Shown here: in pieces, positions 16,325-24,867 of the stretch
Layout of the letters: each line of letters starts with the position of its first letter
Numbering within the stretch: the stretch's first letter is position 1
Source of the DNA: Amycolatopsis pretoriensis
GTDB taxonomy: Bacteria > Actinomycetota > Actinomycetes > Mycobacteriales > Pseudonocardiaceae
Reading direction: 5' to 3'
Assembly (NCBI RefSeq): GCF_900107925.1
Contig: NZ_FNUJ01000001.1
Location: 372,001-436,000 of the forward strand
Length of the DNA stretch: 64,000 bases
Program-made: the position numbers and the translations under genes
Notes under the pieces: generated by a model
Seen by the model: only the letters and a program-made list of their open reading frames with translations
Told to the model about the DNA's origin: nothing
Databases searched by the model: none

Positions 16325-16921
16325 ATGCCACCGCGAGTGCCGCGCCAGGCCCGGGCCCGCGAAAAGCTGGCCCGGGTGCTCGAGGCCGCCGACCGGCTGC
16401 TCGCCGAAGAGGGCGTCGAGGCGCTGACGACCACCCGGGTCGCCGCCGCGGCCGGCGTCTCCGTCGGGACGCTCTACCAGTACCTCCCCGATCGCGACGC
16501 CATCACCGAAGCCCTCGCCGAGGGCTACCTCGCCCGCCTCGAAGACCTCATGACGGCCTTCACCGACCAGGCCGCGCGGGAGAACTGGGACGATCCCGTC
16601 GGCCTGCTGGTCGACGCCTTCGCCGCGCTGTACCGCGCCGAACCCGGGTTCCGCGCGCTCTGGCTGGGCCGCGGCCTCACCGCGGCGACGCGCGAAGCCG
16701 ACGTCGCCCACAAGCGCGTGATGGCCGCCGGCGTGCACCGCGTGCTCGTCGCCCAAGGCCTGCTGCGCGACGACGAGGCGGCCGCGACGGCGTGCCGGAC
16801 CGCGTTCCTGGCCGCCGACGCCGTGATCCAGGAGGCCTTCCGCGCCGATCCCGACGGCGCCGCCGCGCTGCTCGACCAGCTGAAGGCGATGCTCCGGGCC
16901 TATCTGGAACGGCTCGTCTAG
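16325..16921 (+). CDS. TetR family transcriptional regulator
   Basis: 198 residues. The N-terminal HTH is [27 protein letters not shown] (split here only by its length; residues 38-64). The C-terminal domain is of the TetR_C_41-like form ([11 protein letters not shown]). It is divergent from the aldolase/kinase pair, with an inverted repeat between. Only 10 bp separate its stop from the thyA start, so thyA may be partly co-transcribed with this regulator. Ligand unknown. Confidence 0.85.
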   Translation: MPPRVPRQARAREKLARVLEAADRLLAEEGVEALTTTRVAAAAGVSVGTLYQYLPDRDAITEALAEGYLARLEDLMTAFTDQAARENWDDPVGLLVDAFAALYRAEPGFRALWLGRGLTAATREADVAHKRVMAAGVHRVLVAQGLLRDDEAAATACRTAFLAADAVIQEAFRADPDGAAALLDQLKAMLRAYLERLV

Positions 16922-16931
16922 GCTCGCGGGC

Positions 16932-17729
16932 ATGCCCGATACGCAGTACGAAGACCTGCTCCGCCACGTTCTCGACACCGGCGCCCGCAAGGCGGACCGC
17001 ACCGGCACCGGCACGCGGTCGATCTTCGGGCACCAGCTGCGCTACCGCCTCGCGGACGGCTTCCCGCTGATCACGACGAAGAAGGTCCACTTCCGTTCGG
17101 TCGCCTACGAGCTGCTGTGGTTCCTGCGCGGCGAGGGCAACGTCCGCTGGCTGCAGGACAACGGCGTGACGATCTGGGACGAGTGGGCCGCGCCGGACGG
17201 CGATCTCGGGCCGGTCTACGGCGTCCAGTGGCGGTCGTGGCCGACCCCGGACGGCGGGCACGTCGACCAGATCGCCGAGGTGCTGCGCACGCTGCGCGAG
17301 AACCCGGACTCGCGGCGGATGATCGTGTCGGCGTGGAACGTCGGCGAGATCCCGCAGATGGCGCTGCCGCCGTGTCACGCGTTCTTCCAGTTCTACGTCG
17401 CCGACGGCGAGCTCTCGTGCCAGCTGTACCAGCGCAGCGCCGACCTGTTCCTCGGCGTGCCGTTCAACATCGCCAGCTACGCGCTGCTGACGCACATGAT
17501 CGCCGAGCAGGTCGGGCTCCGGGTCGGCGACTTCATCTGGACCGGCGGCGACTGTCACATCTACGACAACCACGAAGAGCAGGTGCGCAAGCAGCTCGCC
17601 CGCGACGCGCGCCCGTTCCCGACGCTCAGCCTCAAGGACGCCGACAGCCTTTTCGAGTACACCTACGACGACATCGCGCTCGACGGCTACAACCCCCACC
17701 CGGGCATCAAGGCGCCGGTGGCGGTGTGA
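16932..17729 (+). CDS. thyA: Thymidylate synthase
   Basis: 265 residues, almost the E. coli length. It methylates dUMP to dTMP using methylenetetrahydrofolate, giving dihydrofolate. Signature features are [11 protein letters not shown] near the N-terminus, the catalytic cysteine in [12 protein letters not shown] (Cys148), and the [15 protein letters not shown] folate/dUMP region, ending at APVAV. The folA start overlaps its stop by four bases. The pair therefore couples dTMP synthesis to recycling of the dihydrofolate it makes. A TetR gene lies 10 bp upstream. Confidence 0.97.
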   Translation: MPDTQYEDLLRHVLDTGARKADRTGTGTRSIFGHQLRYRLADGFPLITTKKVHFRSVAYELLWFLRGEGNVRWLQDNGVTIWDEWAAPDGDLGPVYGVQWRSWPTPDGGHVDQIAEVLRTLRENPDSRRMIVSAWNVGEIPQMALPPCHAFFQFYVADGELSCQLYQRSADLFLGVPFNIASYALLTHMIAEQVGLRVGDFIWTGGDCHIYDNHEEQVRKQLARDARPFPTLSLKDADSLFEYTYDDIALDGYNPHPGIKAPVAV

Positions 17730-18184
17730 TCGGGCTGGTCTGGGCGCAGTCGGCGAACGGCGTCATCGGCCGCGACGGCACGCTGCCGTGGCACCTGCCG
17801 GAGGACCTGAAGCACTTCCGCACCTTGACGTCGGGCGCGACCGTCCTCATGGGACGCCGCACGTGGGAGTCGCTGCCGCCGCGGTTCCGGCCCCTGCCGG
17901 GCCGGCGCAACGTGGTGCTGTCGTCGACCCCGCAAGAAGGCGTCGAGACGTTCCCGGAGCTGCCGAAGGCGCTGGACTCGGTGTCCGGCGACGGCTGGGT
18001 GATCGGCGGCGCGGCCGTGTACGGGGCGGCGCTGCCGTTCGCGGACCGGATCGTCGTGACGGAGATCCGGGAGACGTTCGAGGGTGACACGCTCGCGCCG
18101 GACGTGGGGCGGGCGCCGGACGCCACGGGGGAGTGGCAGGAGTCGTCGACCGGGCTGCACTACCGCTTCCTGACCTGGGGTTAG
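17726..18184 (+). CDS. folA: Dihydrofolate reductase
   Basis: 152 residues. It reduces dihydrofolate to tetrahydrofolate with NADPH. Diagnostic segments are [13 protein letters not shown], the [10 protein letters not shown] active-site region with its acidic residue, [12 protein letters not shown], and the cofactor loop [13 protein letters not shown]. The GTG start at 17726 overlaps the thyA stop (GTGA), which fixes the start. It is translationally coupled to thyA, the usual arrangement. Confidence 0.96.
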   Translation: MIGLVWAQSANGVIGRDGTLPWHLPEDLKHFRTLTSGATVLMGRRTWESLPPRFRPLPGRRNVVLSSTPQEGVETFPELPKALDSVSGDGWVIGGAAVYGAALPFADRIVVTEIRETFEGDTLAPDVGRAPDATGEWQESSTGLHYRFLTWG

Positions 18185-18185
18185 C

Positions 18186-18686
18186 GTGACCCGGACCGGG
18201 CTCAGGCCTGCGCACCTGGCGGCCGTGCTGCGGGAACGCGTCTACGGCGGCATCACCTGCCTGAGCACCCTGCTCGTCCTCGCCGGCCGGCTCGGGGACC
18301 CCCTCGACCCCTGGTCCGCCGTCCTCGACCTGGTGATCGCCACCGGCGGGATCTGGGCCGCGAGCCTGTTCGCCGAGTACGTCTCCCACCTCGCCCTGCA
18401 CGAGGCCGACGGCGAACGCGCCGACGTCCGGCTGCTCCTGCGGGCCAGCGGCCAGATCCTCGAAGCCGCGGTGCTGCCCGGTCTCCTGCTGGTCGCCGGC
18501 GCGCTCGACGTGGTCCGGTTCTCCGTCGCCATCTGGGCGAGCGTGTGGCTGCTCGTCGCGGAGATGGGCCTGTTCGCCCTCCTCGCGGTCCGCCGCACGC
18601 GGCTGCCGTGGTGGAAGCAGCTGCTCCTCGTGGCCGCGCTCGTCGGGCTCGGGCTCGTCGTCATCGGCCTGAAGACCGCCCACTGA
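18186..18686 (+). CDS. Small integral membrane protein of unknown function
   Basis: 166 residues with four likely membrane helices (around residues 22-35, 48-66, 88-115 and 117-160). A conserved-looking EYVSHLALHEADGE lies between helices 2 and 3. I do not recognise the family. The GTG start is one base beyond the folA stop, so it is probably co-transcribed with thyA-folA; the linkage need not mean a folate role. Confidence 0.7.
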   Translation: MTRTGLRPAHLAAVLRERVYGGITCLSTLLVLAGRLGDPLDPWSAVLDLVIATGGIWAASLFAEYVSHLALHEADGERADVRLLLRASGQILEAAVLPGLLLVAGALDVVRFSVAIWASVWLLVAEMGLFALLAVRRTRLPWWKQLLLVAALVGLGLVVIGLKTAH

Positions 18687-18752
18687 GCGACTTTCCGCCA
18701 TCCGCCGGTTGACGGGGGAATGATCGCAGGTCAACAATTCACCCGTAGCACC

Positions 18753-18774
18753 GAATGTTAACGCTAACACATTC
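18753..18774. promoter_or_regulatory. Candidate LacI-type operator upstream of the GH27 gene
   Basis: GAATGTTAACGCTAACACATTC contains TGTTA-ACGC-TAACA inside a longer imperfect palindrome, 24 bp ahead of the ATG at 18798. The sequence differs from the site before the ABC transporter genes, so it may answer to a different repressor. Confidence 0.45.
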
Positions 18775-18797
18775 GACGACGAAGTCGGAGCCCCGCC

Positions 18798-20657
18798 ATG
18801 AAGCTGCGCCACGCGTTGTCCGCGCTCCTGCTGCTCGCCGGAATGCTCCTGGGTGCGGGCACCGCGAGCGCCGCGGAGGCCCCGGTGCCGCCACCCGTCA
18901 TGGGCTGGGCCTCCTGGAACACCTTCGCCGCGAAGATCGACGCCTCCGTCATCAAGGCGCAGGCCGACGCCCTCGTTTCGGCCGGCCTGAAGGACGCCGG
19001 GTACACCTACGTCAACATCGACGAAGGCTGGTGGCAGGGCACCCGCGACAGCGCCGGGAACATCACGGTGGACACCGCCGAGTGGCCCGGCGGCATGCCG
19101 GCCATCGCGGACTACCTGCACGCCAAGGGGTTGAAAGCCGGCATCTACACCGACGCCGGGCGCGACGGCTGCGGCTACTACTTCCCGACCGGCCGCCCCG
19201 CCGCGCCCGGCTCCGGCAGCGAAGGCCACTACCTGCAGGACATGCTGCAGTTCCAGCGCTGGGGCTTCGACTTCGTCAAGGTCGACTGGTGCGGCGGCGA
19301 CGCCGAGGGCCTCGACCCGGTCAGCACGTACAAGGCGATCAGCGACGCCAACAAGGCCGCGACCGCGCAGACCGGGCGCACGCTCACCCTGTCCATTTGC
19401 GACTGGGGCAAGAAGAACCCCTGGAACTGGGGCGCCGGCACGGCCCCGATGTGGCGCACCAGCACCGACATCATCTACTACGGCCAGACCGCGACCCTCC
19501 CGCAGGCGCTGACGAACTTCGACCAGGCGCAGCACCCCGTCTCGCAGCACACCGGGTACGTCAACGACCCCGACATGCTCACCGTCGGCATGCCCGGGCT
19601 GACGGCCGCGCAGGGCCGGACCGAACTGGGCATGTGGGCCGTCTCCGGCGCGCCGCTGCTGGCGGGCAACAACCTCGCGACGATGACCGCGGAAACGGCG
19701 AACATCCTGAAGAACCGCGAAGTCGTCGCCGTCGACCAGGACCCGCGCGGCCTGCAGGGGGTGAAGGTCGCCGAGGACGCCGCCGGGCTCCAGGTGTACG
19801 GCAAAGTCCTGAGCGGCAGCGGAAAGCGCGCGGTGCTGCTGCTCAACCGGACGTCGTCCGCGGCGACGATGACCGTGCGCTGGGCCGACCTCGGCCTGAC
19901 GACGGCGTCGGCGAAGGTGCGGAACCTCTGGGCCGGGTCCGACAAAGGCGGCTACACCACTGGTTACAGCGTGAGCGTCCCGGCCGACGATTCCGTGCTG
20001 CTGACCGTCCAGGGCACCGATGCCGCGCAGTCCGGCGGAACCACCGCGGCCGCAACGGGTCTGGCCGTCGCGACCTTCACCTACAGCGCGACCACCACGC
20101 GGACGCAGACCCTCACGGTCAACGGCCAGCAGCCCACCGTCGTCGCCTTCCCGGCGACCGGGGGAGCGGCCAAGACCGTGTCCGCCATCGTCTCCCTGGG
20201 CAAAGGCGCGAACACCTTGACGTTCGGCGGCACCCCGCCGTCCGCGGTTTCCCTGCTGCCCCTGCCGGGCACCACCGGCGTCCAGGTGGCCGGCACGCAG
20301 TCGGGCCGGTGCCTCGACGTGAACGACAACAGCATCGCCAACGGCGTCCGGACCCAGCTGTGGGACTGCGCCGCGGGCCCCAACCAGACGTGGGTGCCGG
20401 TACGCGGCCAGCTCGTCGTCAACGGCACGAAGTGCCTGGACGCCTACGACAACGGGACCACGAACGGCACCGCCGTCGTCAGCTGGGACTGCAACGGCCG
20501 GCGCAACCAGCAATGGACGCTGAACACGAACGGAACCATCACGAACGCGCTGTCCGGGCTGTGCCTCGACGCGAGCGGTGCCGCCACCGCCAACGGCACG
20601 AAGATCATCCTCTGGGCCTGCGGCGGCGGGGCCAACCAGCAGTGGACCCGGCGGTGA
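18798..20657 (+). CDS. Secreted GH27 alpha-galactosidase (or beta-L-arabinopyranosidase) with ricin-type CBM13
   Basis: 619 residues. Signal peptide residues 1-27 (ends ASAAE). GH27 catalytic domain about 28-410: MGWASWNTF at its start, nucleophile Asp163 in FVKVDWCGG, general acid/base in YVNDPDML (Asp259). A beta-sandwich follows. Residues about 490-619 form a beta-trefoil with three QxW-type repeats (CLDVNDN, CLDAYDN, CLDASGA), a galactose-binding lectin module. It removes terminal alpha-galactose outside the cell; some GH27 actinobacterial enzymes act on beta-L-arabinopyranose instead. It lies beside LacI, a sugar importer and GH127, suggesting a plant arabinogalactan or extensin substrate. 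Confidence 0.92.
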   Translation: MKLRHALSALLLLAGMLLGAGTASAAEAPVPPPVMGWASWNTFAAKIDASVIKAQADALVSAGLKDAGYTYVNIDEGWWQGTRDSAGNITVDTAEWPGGMPAIADYLHAKGLKAGIYTDAGRDGCGYYFPTGRPAAPGSGSEGHYLQDMLQFQRWGFDFVKVDWCGGDAEGLDPVSTYKAISDANKAATAQTGRTLTLSICDWGKKNPWNWGAGTAPMWRTSTDIIYYGQTATLPQALTNFDQAQHPVSQHTGYVNDPDMLTVGMPGLTAAQGRTELGMWAVSGAPLLAGNNLATMTAETANILKNREVVAVDQDPRGLQGVKVAEDAAGLQVYGKVLSGSGKRAVLLLNRTSSAATMTVRWADLGLTTASAKVRNLWAGSDKGGYTTGYSVSVPADDSVLLTVQGTDAAQSGGTTAAATGLAVATFTYSATTTRTQTLTVNGQQPTVVAFPATGGAAKTVSAIVSLGKGANTLTFGGTPPSAVSLLPLPGTTGVQVAGTQSGRCLDVNDNSIANGVRTQLWDCAAGPNQTWVPVRGQLVVNGTKCLDAYDNGTTNGTAVVSWDCNGRRNQQWTLNTNGTITNALSGLCLDASGAATANGTKIILWACGGGANQQWTRR

Positions 20658-20658
20658 C

Positions 20659-21690
20659 CTACGCGGTCGAGTCCCGGATCACCAGCCGGCCCGGGCTGGT
20701 GTGCCGGCCGGGGGAGGGCTCGCCGTTGATCGCCGCCAGCAGCAGGTCGGCGGCGGTCCGGCCGAGTGTCTCCAGTTCCATGTCGACGCTCGTCAGCGGG
20801 GGCTGGCAGGCCAGCGCCATGACGTCCCAGTTGTCGAAGCCGACGAGCGCGACGTCGCCGGGCACCCGGCGTCCGGCCGCCTGCAGGGCGTCGGCCACGC
20901 CGCGGGCGATCTGGTCGCTGCCGCAGAACACCGCGTCGAACGCCGTGTCCGCGCCGAGCAGGATCCGTGCGGCCTGGCGTCCCCACGCTTCGCTCCATTC
21001 GCCGAACATCGGCGCGCCGACCAGGTCGAGCCCGTCTTCGGCGAGCCGCCCGGCGGCCGCGGCCGCGCGCACGGTCGCCGAGTGGTGGTGCTCGGGACCG
21101 GTGATGTGCGCGACGCGGCGGCGGCCGGTGGCCAGGAGGTGGTCGACGGCCTTGCGTGCGCCGCCGGCCTCGTCCGGCACGACAGAGCAGTCGTGCGGGT
21201 CGGCCGAGCTGATGAACGCGTACACCACGGGGATCGGCAGCGCGGCGCCGATCGGCGGGCGGGCCTGGGTCCGGCGGCCGGTGACGATGATGCCGTCGAC
21301 CCGGCGCGACAGCAGCGTGCGCAGGTAGTACTGCTCCCGGATCGGGTCGTCGCGGGCGTCGCAGAGGAAGACCGACATCTCGCCGGCGCCCAGCGCGTCC
21401 TCCGCGCCCATCAGCAGCGGGATGCTGAACCGGCCGATCGTGTCGGTGGTGATCATCCCGACGGTGTAGGTGCGGCCCGAGTTGAGCGTGACGGCCGCGC
21501 GGTTGGGCTGGAAGCCCAGCTGCTCGGCGGCCGAGAGCACTCGCTGCCGGGTCTCCGCGCGCAGTGACCCGCGGCCGTTGAGCGCCTTGGACGCGGTGCC
21601 GACCGAAACGCCGGCCAGCAGGGCGACCTCGCTGATCGTGGCCGGCTTGGCGACGTTTCCGGGAGTTTCCGAAAGTTTCCGCGGGGGCAT
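20659..21690 (-). CDS. LacI-family transcriptional regulator
   Basis: 343 residues. N-terminal HTH and hinge (ATISEVALLAGVSVGTASKAL near residue 17, LGFQPNRAA) are followed by a periplasmic-binding-like sensor domain. It is divergent from the sugar ABC operon. A palindrome TCGG-C-AACCGGTT-T-CCGA sits between the two, so it is very likely the repressor of that operon, with a sugar or oligosaccharide inducer. It converges with the GH27 gene, leaving a one-base gap between stops. Confidence 0.9.
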   Translation of the reverse strand: MPPRKLSETPGNVAKPATISEVALLAGVSVGTASKALNGRGSLRAETRQRVLSAAEQLGFQPNRAAVTLNSGRTYTVGMITTDTIGRFSIPLLMGAEDALGAGEMSVFLCDARDDPIREQYYLRTLLSRRVDGIIVTGRRTQARPPIGAALPIPVVYAFISSADPHDCSVVPDEAGGARKAVDHLLATGRRRVAHITGPEHHHSATVRAAAAAGRLAEDGLDLVGAPMFGEWSEAWGRQAARILLGADTAFDAVFCGSDQIARGVADALQAAGRRVPGDVALVGFDNWDVMALACQPPLTSVDMELETLGRTAADLLLAAINGEPSPGRHTSPGRLVIRDSTA

Positions 21691-21745
21691 GCTGCGACAG
21701 TACCTCAGGCGCTTGACGAGCTCGTGGCGAAGCGCCTAACTTGAT

Positions 21746-21763
21746 TCGGCAACCGGTTTCCGA
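21746..21763. promoter_or_regulatory. LacI-type operator for the sugar ABC operon
   Basis: TCGGCAACCGGTTTCCGA, 8 of 9 positions symmetric around the central CG of the classic LacI/GalR half-site pattern. It lies between the divergent LacI gene and the substrate-binding-protein gene, 53 bp before the ATG at 21816. Confidence 0.7.
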
Positions 21764-21815
21764 ATTTTCCTCCTCCTCGACGTTCCCAGGCGGCGGCCTC
21801 TCGTTAGGAGAGTCG

Positions 21816-23108
21816 ATGACTTCGCACATCCGAACCAGGGCCGCGGCCGCTCTCGCGGGCGTGCTCGTCCTCGCGGCGTGCCAGAGCGGTCCGTCCGGGG
21901 CGGCGGCCGGCGACCCGGCCGGCGTGGACGACGGCACCACGATCACCATGTGGACCCGGTCGCCGACGGCCACCTTCAGCCAGACGCTGATCGACGCCTA
22001 CAACGCGAGCCACCGGAACAAGGTCAAGCTGACGGTCTTCCCGGCCGACTCCTACCAGCAGAAGGTCGGCACCGCCGCGGGCGCGCGGCAGCTGCCGGAC
22101 CTGCTCGCCGCCGACGTCGTCTACGCGCCGAACTACGCGGCCAAGGGCCTCTTCCTCGACCTTTCCGCCCGCGTGAACCAGCTGGCGTTCAAGGGATCCC
22201 TCGCCCCGGCGCACATGAAGGCGGCCACCTTCGAGGGCAAGCACTTCGCGGTGCCGCACGACATCGACCTCTCCGCGGTGTTCTACAACAAGGTCCTCTT
22301 CACCCGCGCCGGCCTCGATCCCGCGAAACCGCCGGCCACCCTCGACGAGCTCGCTGCGGCCGCCCGCAAGATCGCCGCGCTCGGCGGGGACGTCAAGGGC
22401 TACTTCTTCGGCGGCGCCTGCCCGGGCTGCCAGCTGTTCACCACCTGGCCGATGATCTGGGCCTCCGGCGGCACCGTGCTCGACGAGCAGGGGACCGCGG
22501 CCACCCTCGACAGCCCGCAGGCCGCTCAGGTCTACGCATGGCAGCGGCAGCTCTTCACCGACGGCGTCGTGCCGGCTTCGGCGAAGAACGAGTCCGGGCC
22601 GACGTGGACGCAGCCGTTCGCCGACGGCAAGATCGGCATCCAGCCGATGGGCGCGACCGCGTTGCAGGGCATCAAGGAAGGACCGGACCTGCAGGTCGGC
22701 GTCGCCCCGATCCCCGGCCTGACCGGCGGCAGCTCCTCGTTCGTCGGCGGGGACGTCGTCGGGATCGGCAGCAACAGCACGCACGCCGCGGCGGCGTGGG
22801 ACTTCATCTCCTGGACGCTGTCCGACCAGGCCCAGGTCGACGTCGTGGCGAAGAGCAAGAACATCACCGTCCGCTCGGACCTGGCCGACAACACCTACGC
22901 CGAGCAGGACCCGCGGCTCGGCGTGTTCAACCGGCTCGCCGGCCAGGGCCAGACGCCGATCTCGGTCAACTTCGGCAAGACCTTCAACGACACCAACGGT
23001 CCCTGGACCGCGACGGTGATCGACGCGGTGTTCGGCGGCGGGGACGTCGGCTCGATCCTCAAGCAGCACAACGCGGCCGTCACCGAATCCCTCTCCAGCG
23101 GCAGCTGA
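21816..23108 (+). CDS. Sugar ABC transporter substrate-binding lipoprotein (CUT1)
   Basis: 430 residues. A lipoprotein signal ends in the lipobox LVLAAC, so it is anchored to the outer face of the membrane. The mature part is an extracellular solute-binding protein family 1 domain (TITMWTRSPTATFSQTLIDA, FVGGDVVGIGS). It binds an oligosaccharide and delivers it to the two permeases that follow. ATG 21816 is chosen with TAGGAGAG in front; an upstream in-frame ATG would place 25 residues ahead of the signal peptide. The context suggests arabinose- or galactose-containing oligosaccharides. Confidence 0.92.
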   Translation: MTSHIRTRAAAALAGVLVLAACQSGPSGAAAGDPAGVDDGTTITMWTRSPTATFSQTLIDAYNASHRNKVKLTVFPADSYQQKVGTAAGARQLPDLLAADVVYAPNYAAKGLFLDLSARVNQLAFKGSLAPAHMKAATFEGKHFAVPHDIDLSAVFYNKVLFTRAGLDPAKPPATLDELAAAARKIAALGGDVKGYFFGGACPGCQLFTTWPMIWASGGTVLDEQGTAATLDSPQAAQVYAWQRQLFTDGVVPASAKNESGPTWTQPFADGKIGIQPMGATALQGIKEGPDLQVGVAPIPGLTGGSSSFVGGDVVGIGSNSTHAAAAWDFISWTLSDQAQVDVVAKSKNITVRSDLADNTYAEQDPRLGVFNRLAGQGQTPISVNFGKTFNDTNGPWTATVIDAVFGGGDVGSILKQHNAAVTESLSSGS

Positions 23109-23110
23109 CG

Positions 23111-24043
23111 ATGGTGTCGCTGCTGTCCTCGCGGGCCCCGGCGCCGGAAACCCCGGCACCGGCCCACCGCCGCCGCCGTCGCGGCTCGATCGCCCGCGGC
23201 CGGCGTCGGCTCGGGATCGCCTACGCCGCACCGATGGCCGTGCTGGTCGCCGTCTTCTTCGTCGTGCCGCTCGGGCTGATGCTGTGGATGTCGGTCAACC
23301 ACTGGCCGCTGGTCGGCACGTCCGCGCCCAACGGCGTCGCGAACTACGACGCCTTGACCGACCCGCTGTTCCTGCGCGCGGTCGGGTTCACGGTGAAGTA
23401 CACGCTGGTGACGACCGTGGTGCTCGGGCTCGTCGCGTTCGGGCTGGCGCTGCTGGTCCAGCACGACCGGCCCGGCACGGGTGTGGCCCGCACGGTGTTC
23501 TTCCTGCCCAGCGCGGTCGGGCTCGCGTCGACCAGCCTGCTCTTCTACGGCCTGTTCAACACGGATTCGAGCGCGCTCAACAACTTCGTGGGCTTCCTCG
23601 GCCTCGGCCGAGTCGACTGGCTCGGCTCGGGCGGCAGCGCGCTCGGCTCCGCCGTCGGGATGATCACCTGGCGCTTCGCCGGGTTCTACATGCTCATCCT
23701 GATGACCGGCCTGCAGAGCATCGACCCCGCGCTGTACGAGGCCGCCCGGATCGACGGCGCCACCCGGTGGCAGATCCTGTGGCGCGTCACGCTTCCCCTG
23801 CTGCGCCCGACGCTCGCGCTCGCGGCGGTGCTGTCGCTGACCGGCTCCCTGCTCGCGTTCGACCAGTTCTTCATCCTCACCGGCGGCCGGCACGACACCG
23901 CCACGGTCGTCATCGACATCTACCGCGAAGCGTTCCTGTCGCAGGACCTGGGCCGGGCCGCCGCGGTGTCGGTGGCGACGCTCGCCGTGCTCGTCGTCCT
24001 CAACGTCGCCCAGCTGCGGCTGATCCGCCGGGAGGGCCGGTGA
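23111..24043 (+). CDS. Sugar ABC transporter permease (MalF type)
   Basis: 310 residues, six membrane helices after a basic N-terminus (HRRRRRGSIARGRRR). The EAA loop contacting the ATPase is visible as YEAARIDGATRWQILWRVTLP. It begins two bases after the binding-protein stop and overlaps the second permease by four bases. No ATP-binding gene is present in this operon; in actinobacteria such CUT1 systems commonly borrow a shared MsiK ATPase. Confidence 0.92.
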   Translation: MVSLLSSRAPAPETPAPAHRRRRRGSIARGRRRLGIAYAAPMAVLVAVFFVVPLGLMLWMSVNHWPLVGTSAPNGVANYDALTDPLFLRAVGFTVKYTLVTTVVLGLVAFGLALLVQHDRPGTGVARTVFFLPSAVGLASTSLLFYGLFNTDSSALNNFVGFLGLGRVDWLGSGGSALGSAVGMITWRFAGFYMLILMTGLQSIDPALYEAARIDGATRWQILWRVTLPLLRPTLALAAVLSLTGSLLAFDQFFILTGGRHDTATVVIDIYREAFLSQDLGRAAAVSVATLAVLVVLNVAQLRLIRREGR

Positions 24044-24837
24044 TCCGGGGCGCGGGCAGGCTCGTCACGAGCGCGGCGCTGGCCGTGCTGTTCCTGCTGC
24101 CGCTGCTGTGGACGCTGTACTCGTCGCTCACCGGCCGCGAGGCGGGGGACTCCGGGATCGACAACTACCGGCGGCTCGCCGGCTACGGCACCGGCCTCGG
24201 CACCTACCTGCTCAACACGACCGTGGTCGCACTCGTCGCGGTGGTCGTCACGGTCGTGACGACCACGCTCGGCGGCTACGCGATGGCCCGGCTCGCCTTT
24301 CCCGGGCGCAACCTGCTGTTCCTGGTCACCCTGGCGATCCTGATGGTGCCGTACACGACGATCCTGGTGCCGCTCTACATCCTGCTCGGCTGGCTCGGCC
24401 TGCAGAACTCCCTGATCGGCCTCGGCCTCGTGCTGGCCGTGCTCCAGCTGCCCTTCGGGCTGTTCATGATGCGCAACTCCTTCGAAGCGCTGCCCGTCGA
24501 ACTCGAAGAGGCGGCGCTGATCGACGGGTGTTCGGTCGGCGGCGCGCTGCGGCGGGTGCTGCTGCGCGGGGTGCTCCCCGGCGTCGTCACCATCGCGCTG
24601 TTCTCGTTCCTGGCGGCGTGGAACGAGTTCGTCGCGCCGCTGATCTTCCTCACCGACGGCGAGAAGTTCACGCTGCCGGTCGCGTTGTTCAACCTCCAGT
24701 CCGGCAGCCTCGGCTCGGTCGACTTCGGGGCCCTGCAAGCGGGCGTGGTCGTGTCCGCCCTGCCGTGCGTGGCGGTCTTCCTCGTCCTGCAGCGGTACTA
24801 CGTCCGCGGTTTCACCTCGGGAGCCCTCAAGGGCTGA
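24040..24837 (+). CDS. Sugar ABC transporter permease (MalG type)
   Basis: 265 residues, six membrane helices, with the MalG-type EAA loop EEAALIDGCSVGGALRRVLL and the C-terminal RYYVRGFTSGALKG typical of the family. The GTG start overlaps the previous permease stop by four bases. The N-terminus is short, as the first helix starts within about ten residues. It is followed by the GH127 gene after 30 bp, so transport and intracellular trimming are co-expressed. Confidence 0.92.
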   Translation: MIRGAGRLVTSAALAVLFLLPLLWTLYSSLTGREAGDSGIDNYRRLAGYGTGLGTYLLNTTVVALVAVVVTVVTTTLGGYAMARLAFPGRNLLFLVTLAILMVPYTTILVPLYILLGWLGLQNSLIGLGLVLAVLQLPFGLFMMRNSFEALPVELEEAALIDGCSVGGALRRVLLRGVLPGVVTIALFSFLAAWNEFVAPLIFLTDGEKFTLPVALFNLQSGSLGSVDFGALQAGVVVSALPCVAVFLVLQRYYVRGFTSGALKG

Positions 24838-24867
24838 GCCACCTCAACGGCGTGACAGGAGCACTCG

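Noticed and set aside
17847..20513. 888-codon minus-strand frame across folA, the membrane gene and GH27
   Set aside because: Spans opposite-strand genes with firm assignments; composition is low complexity.
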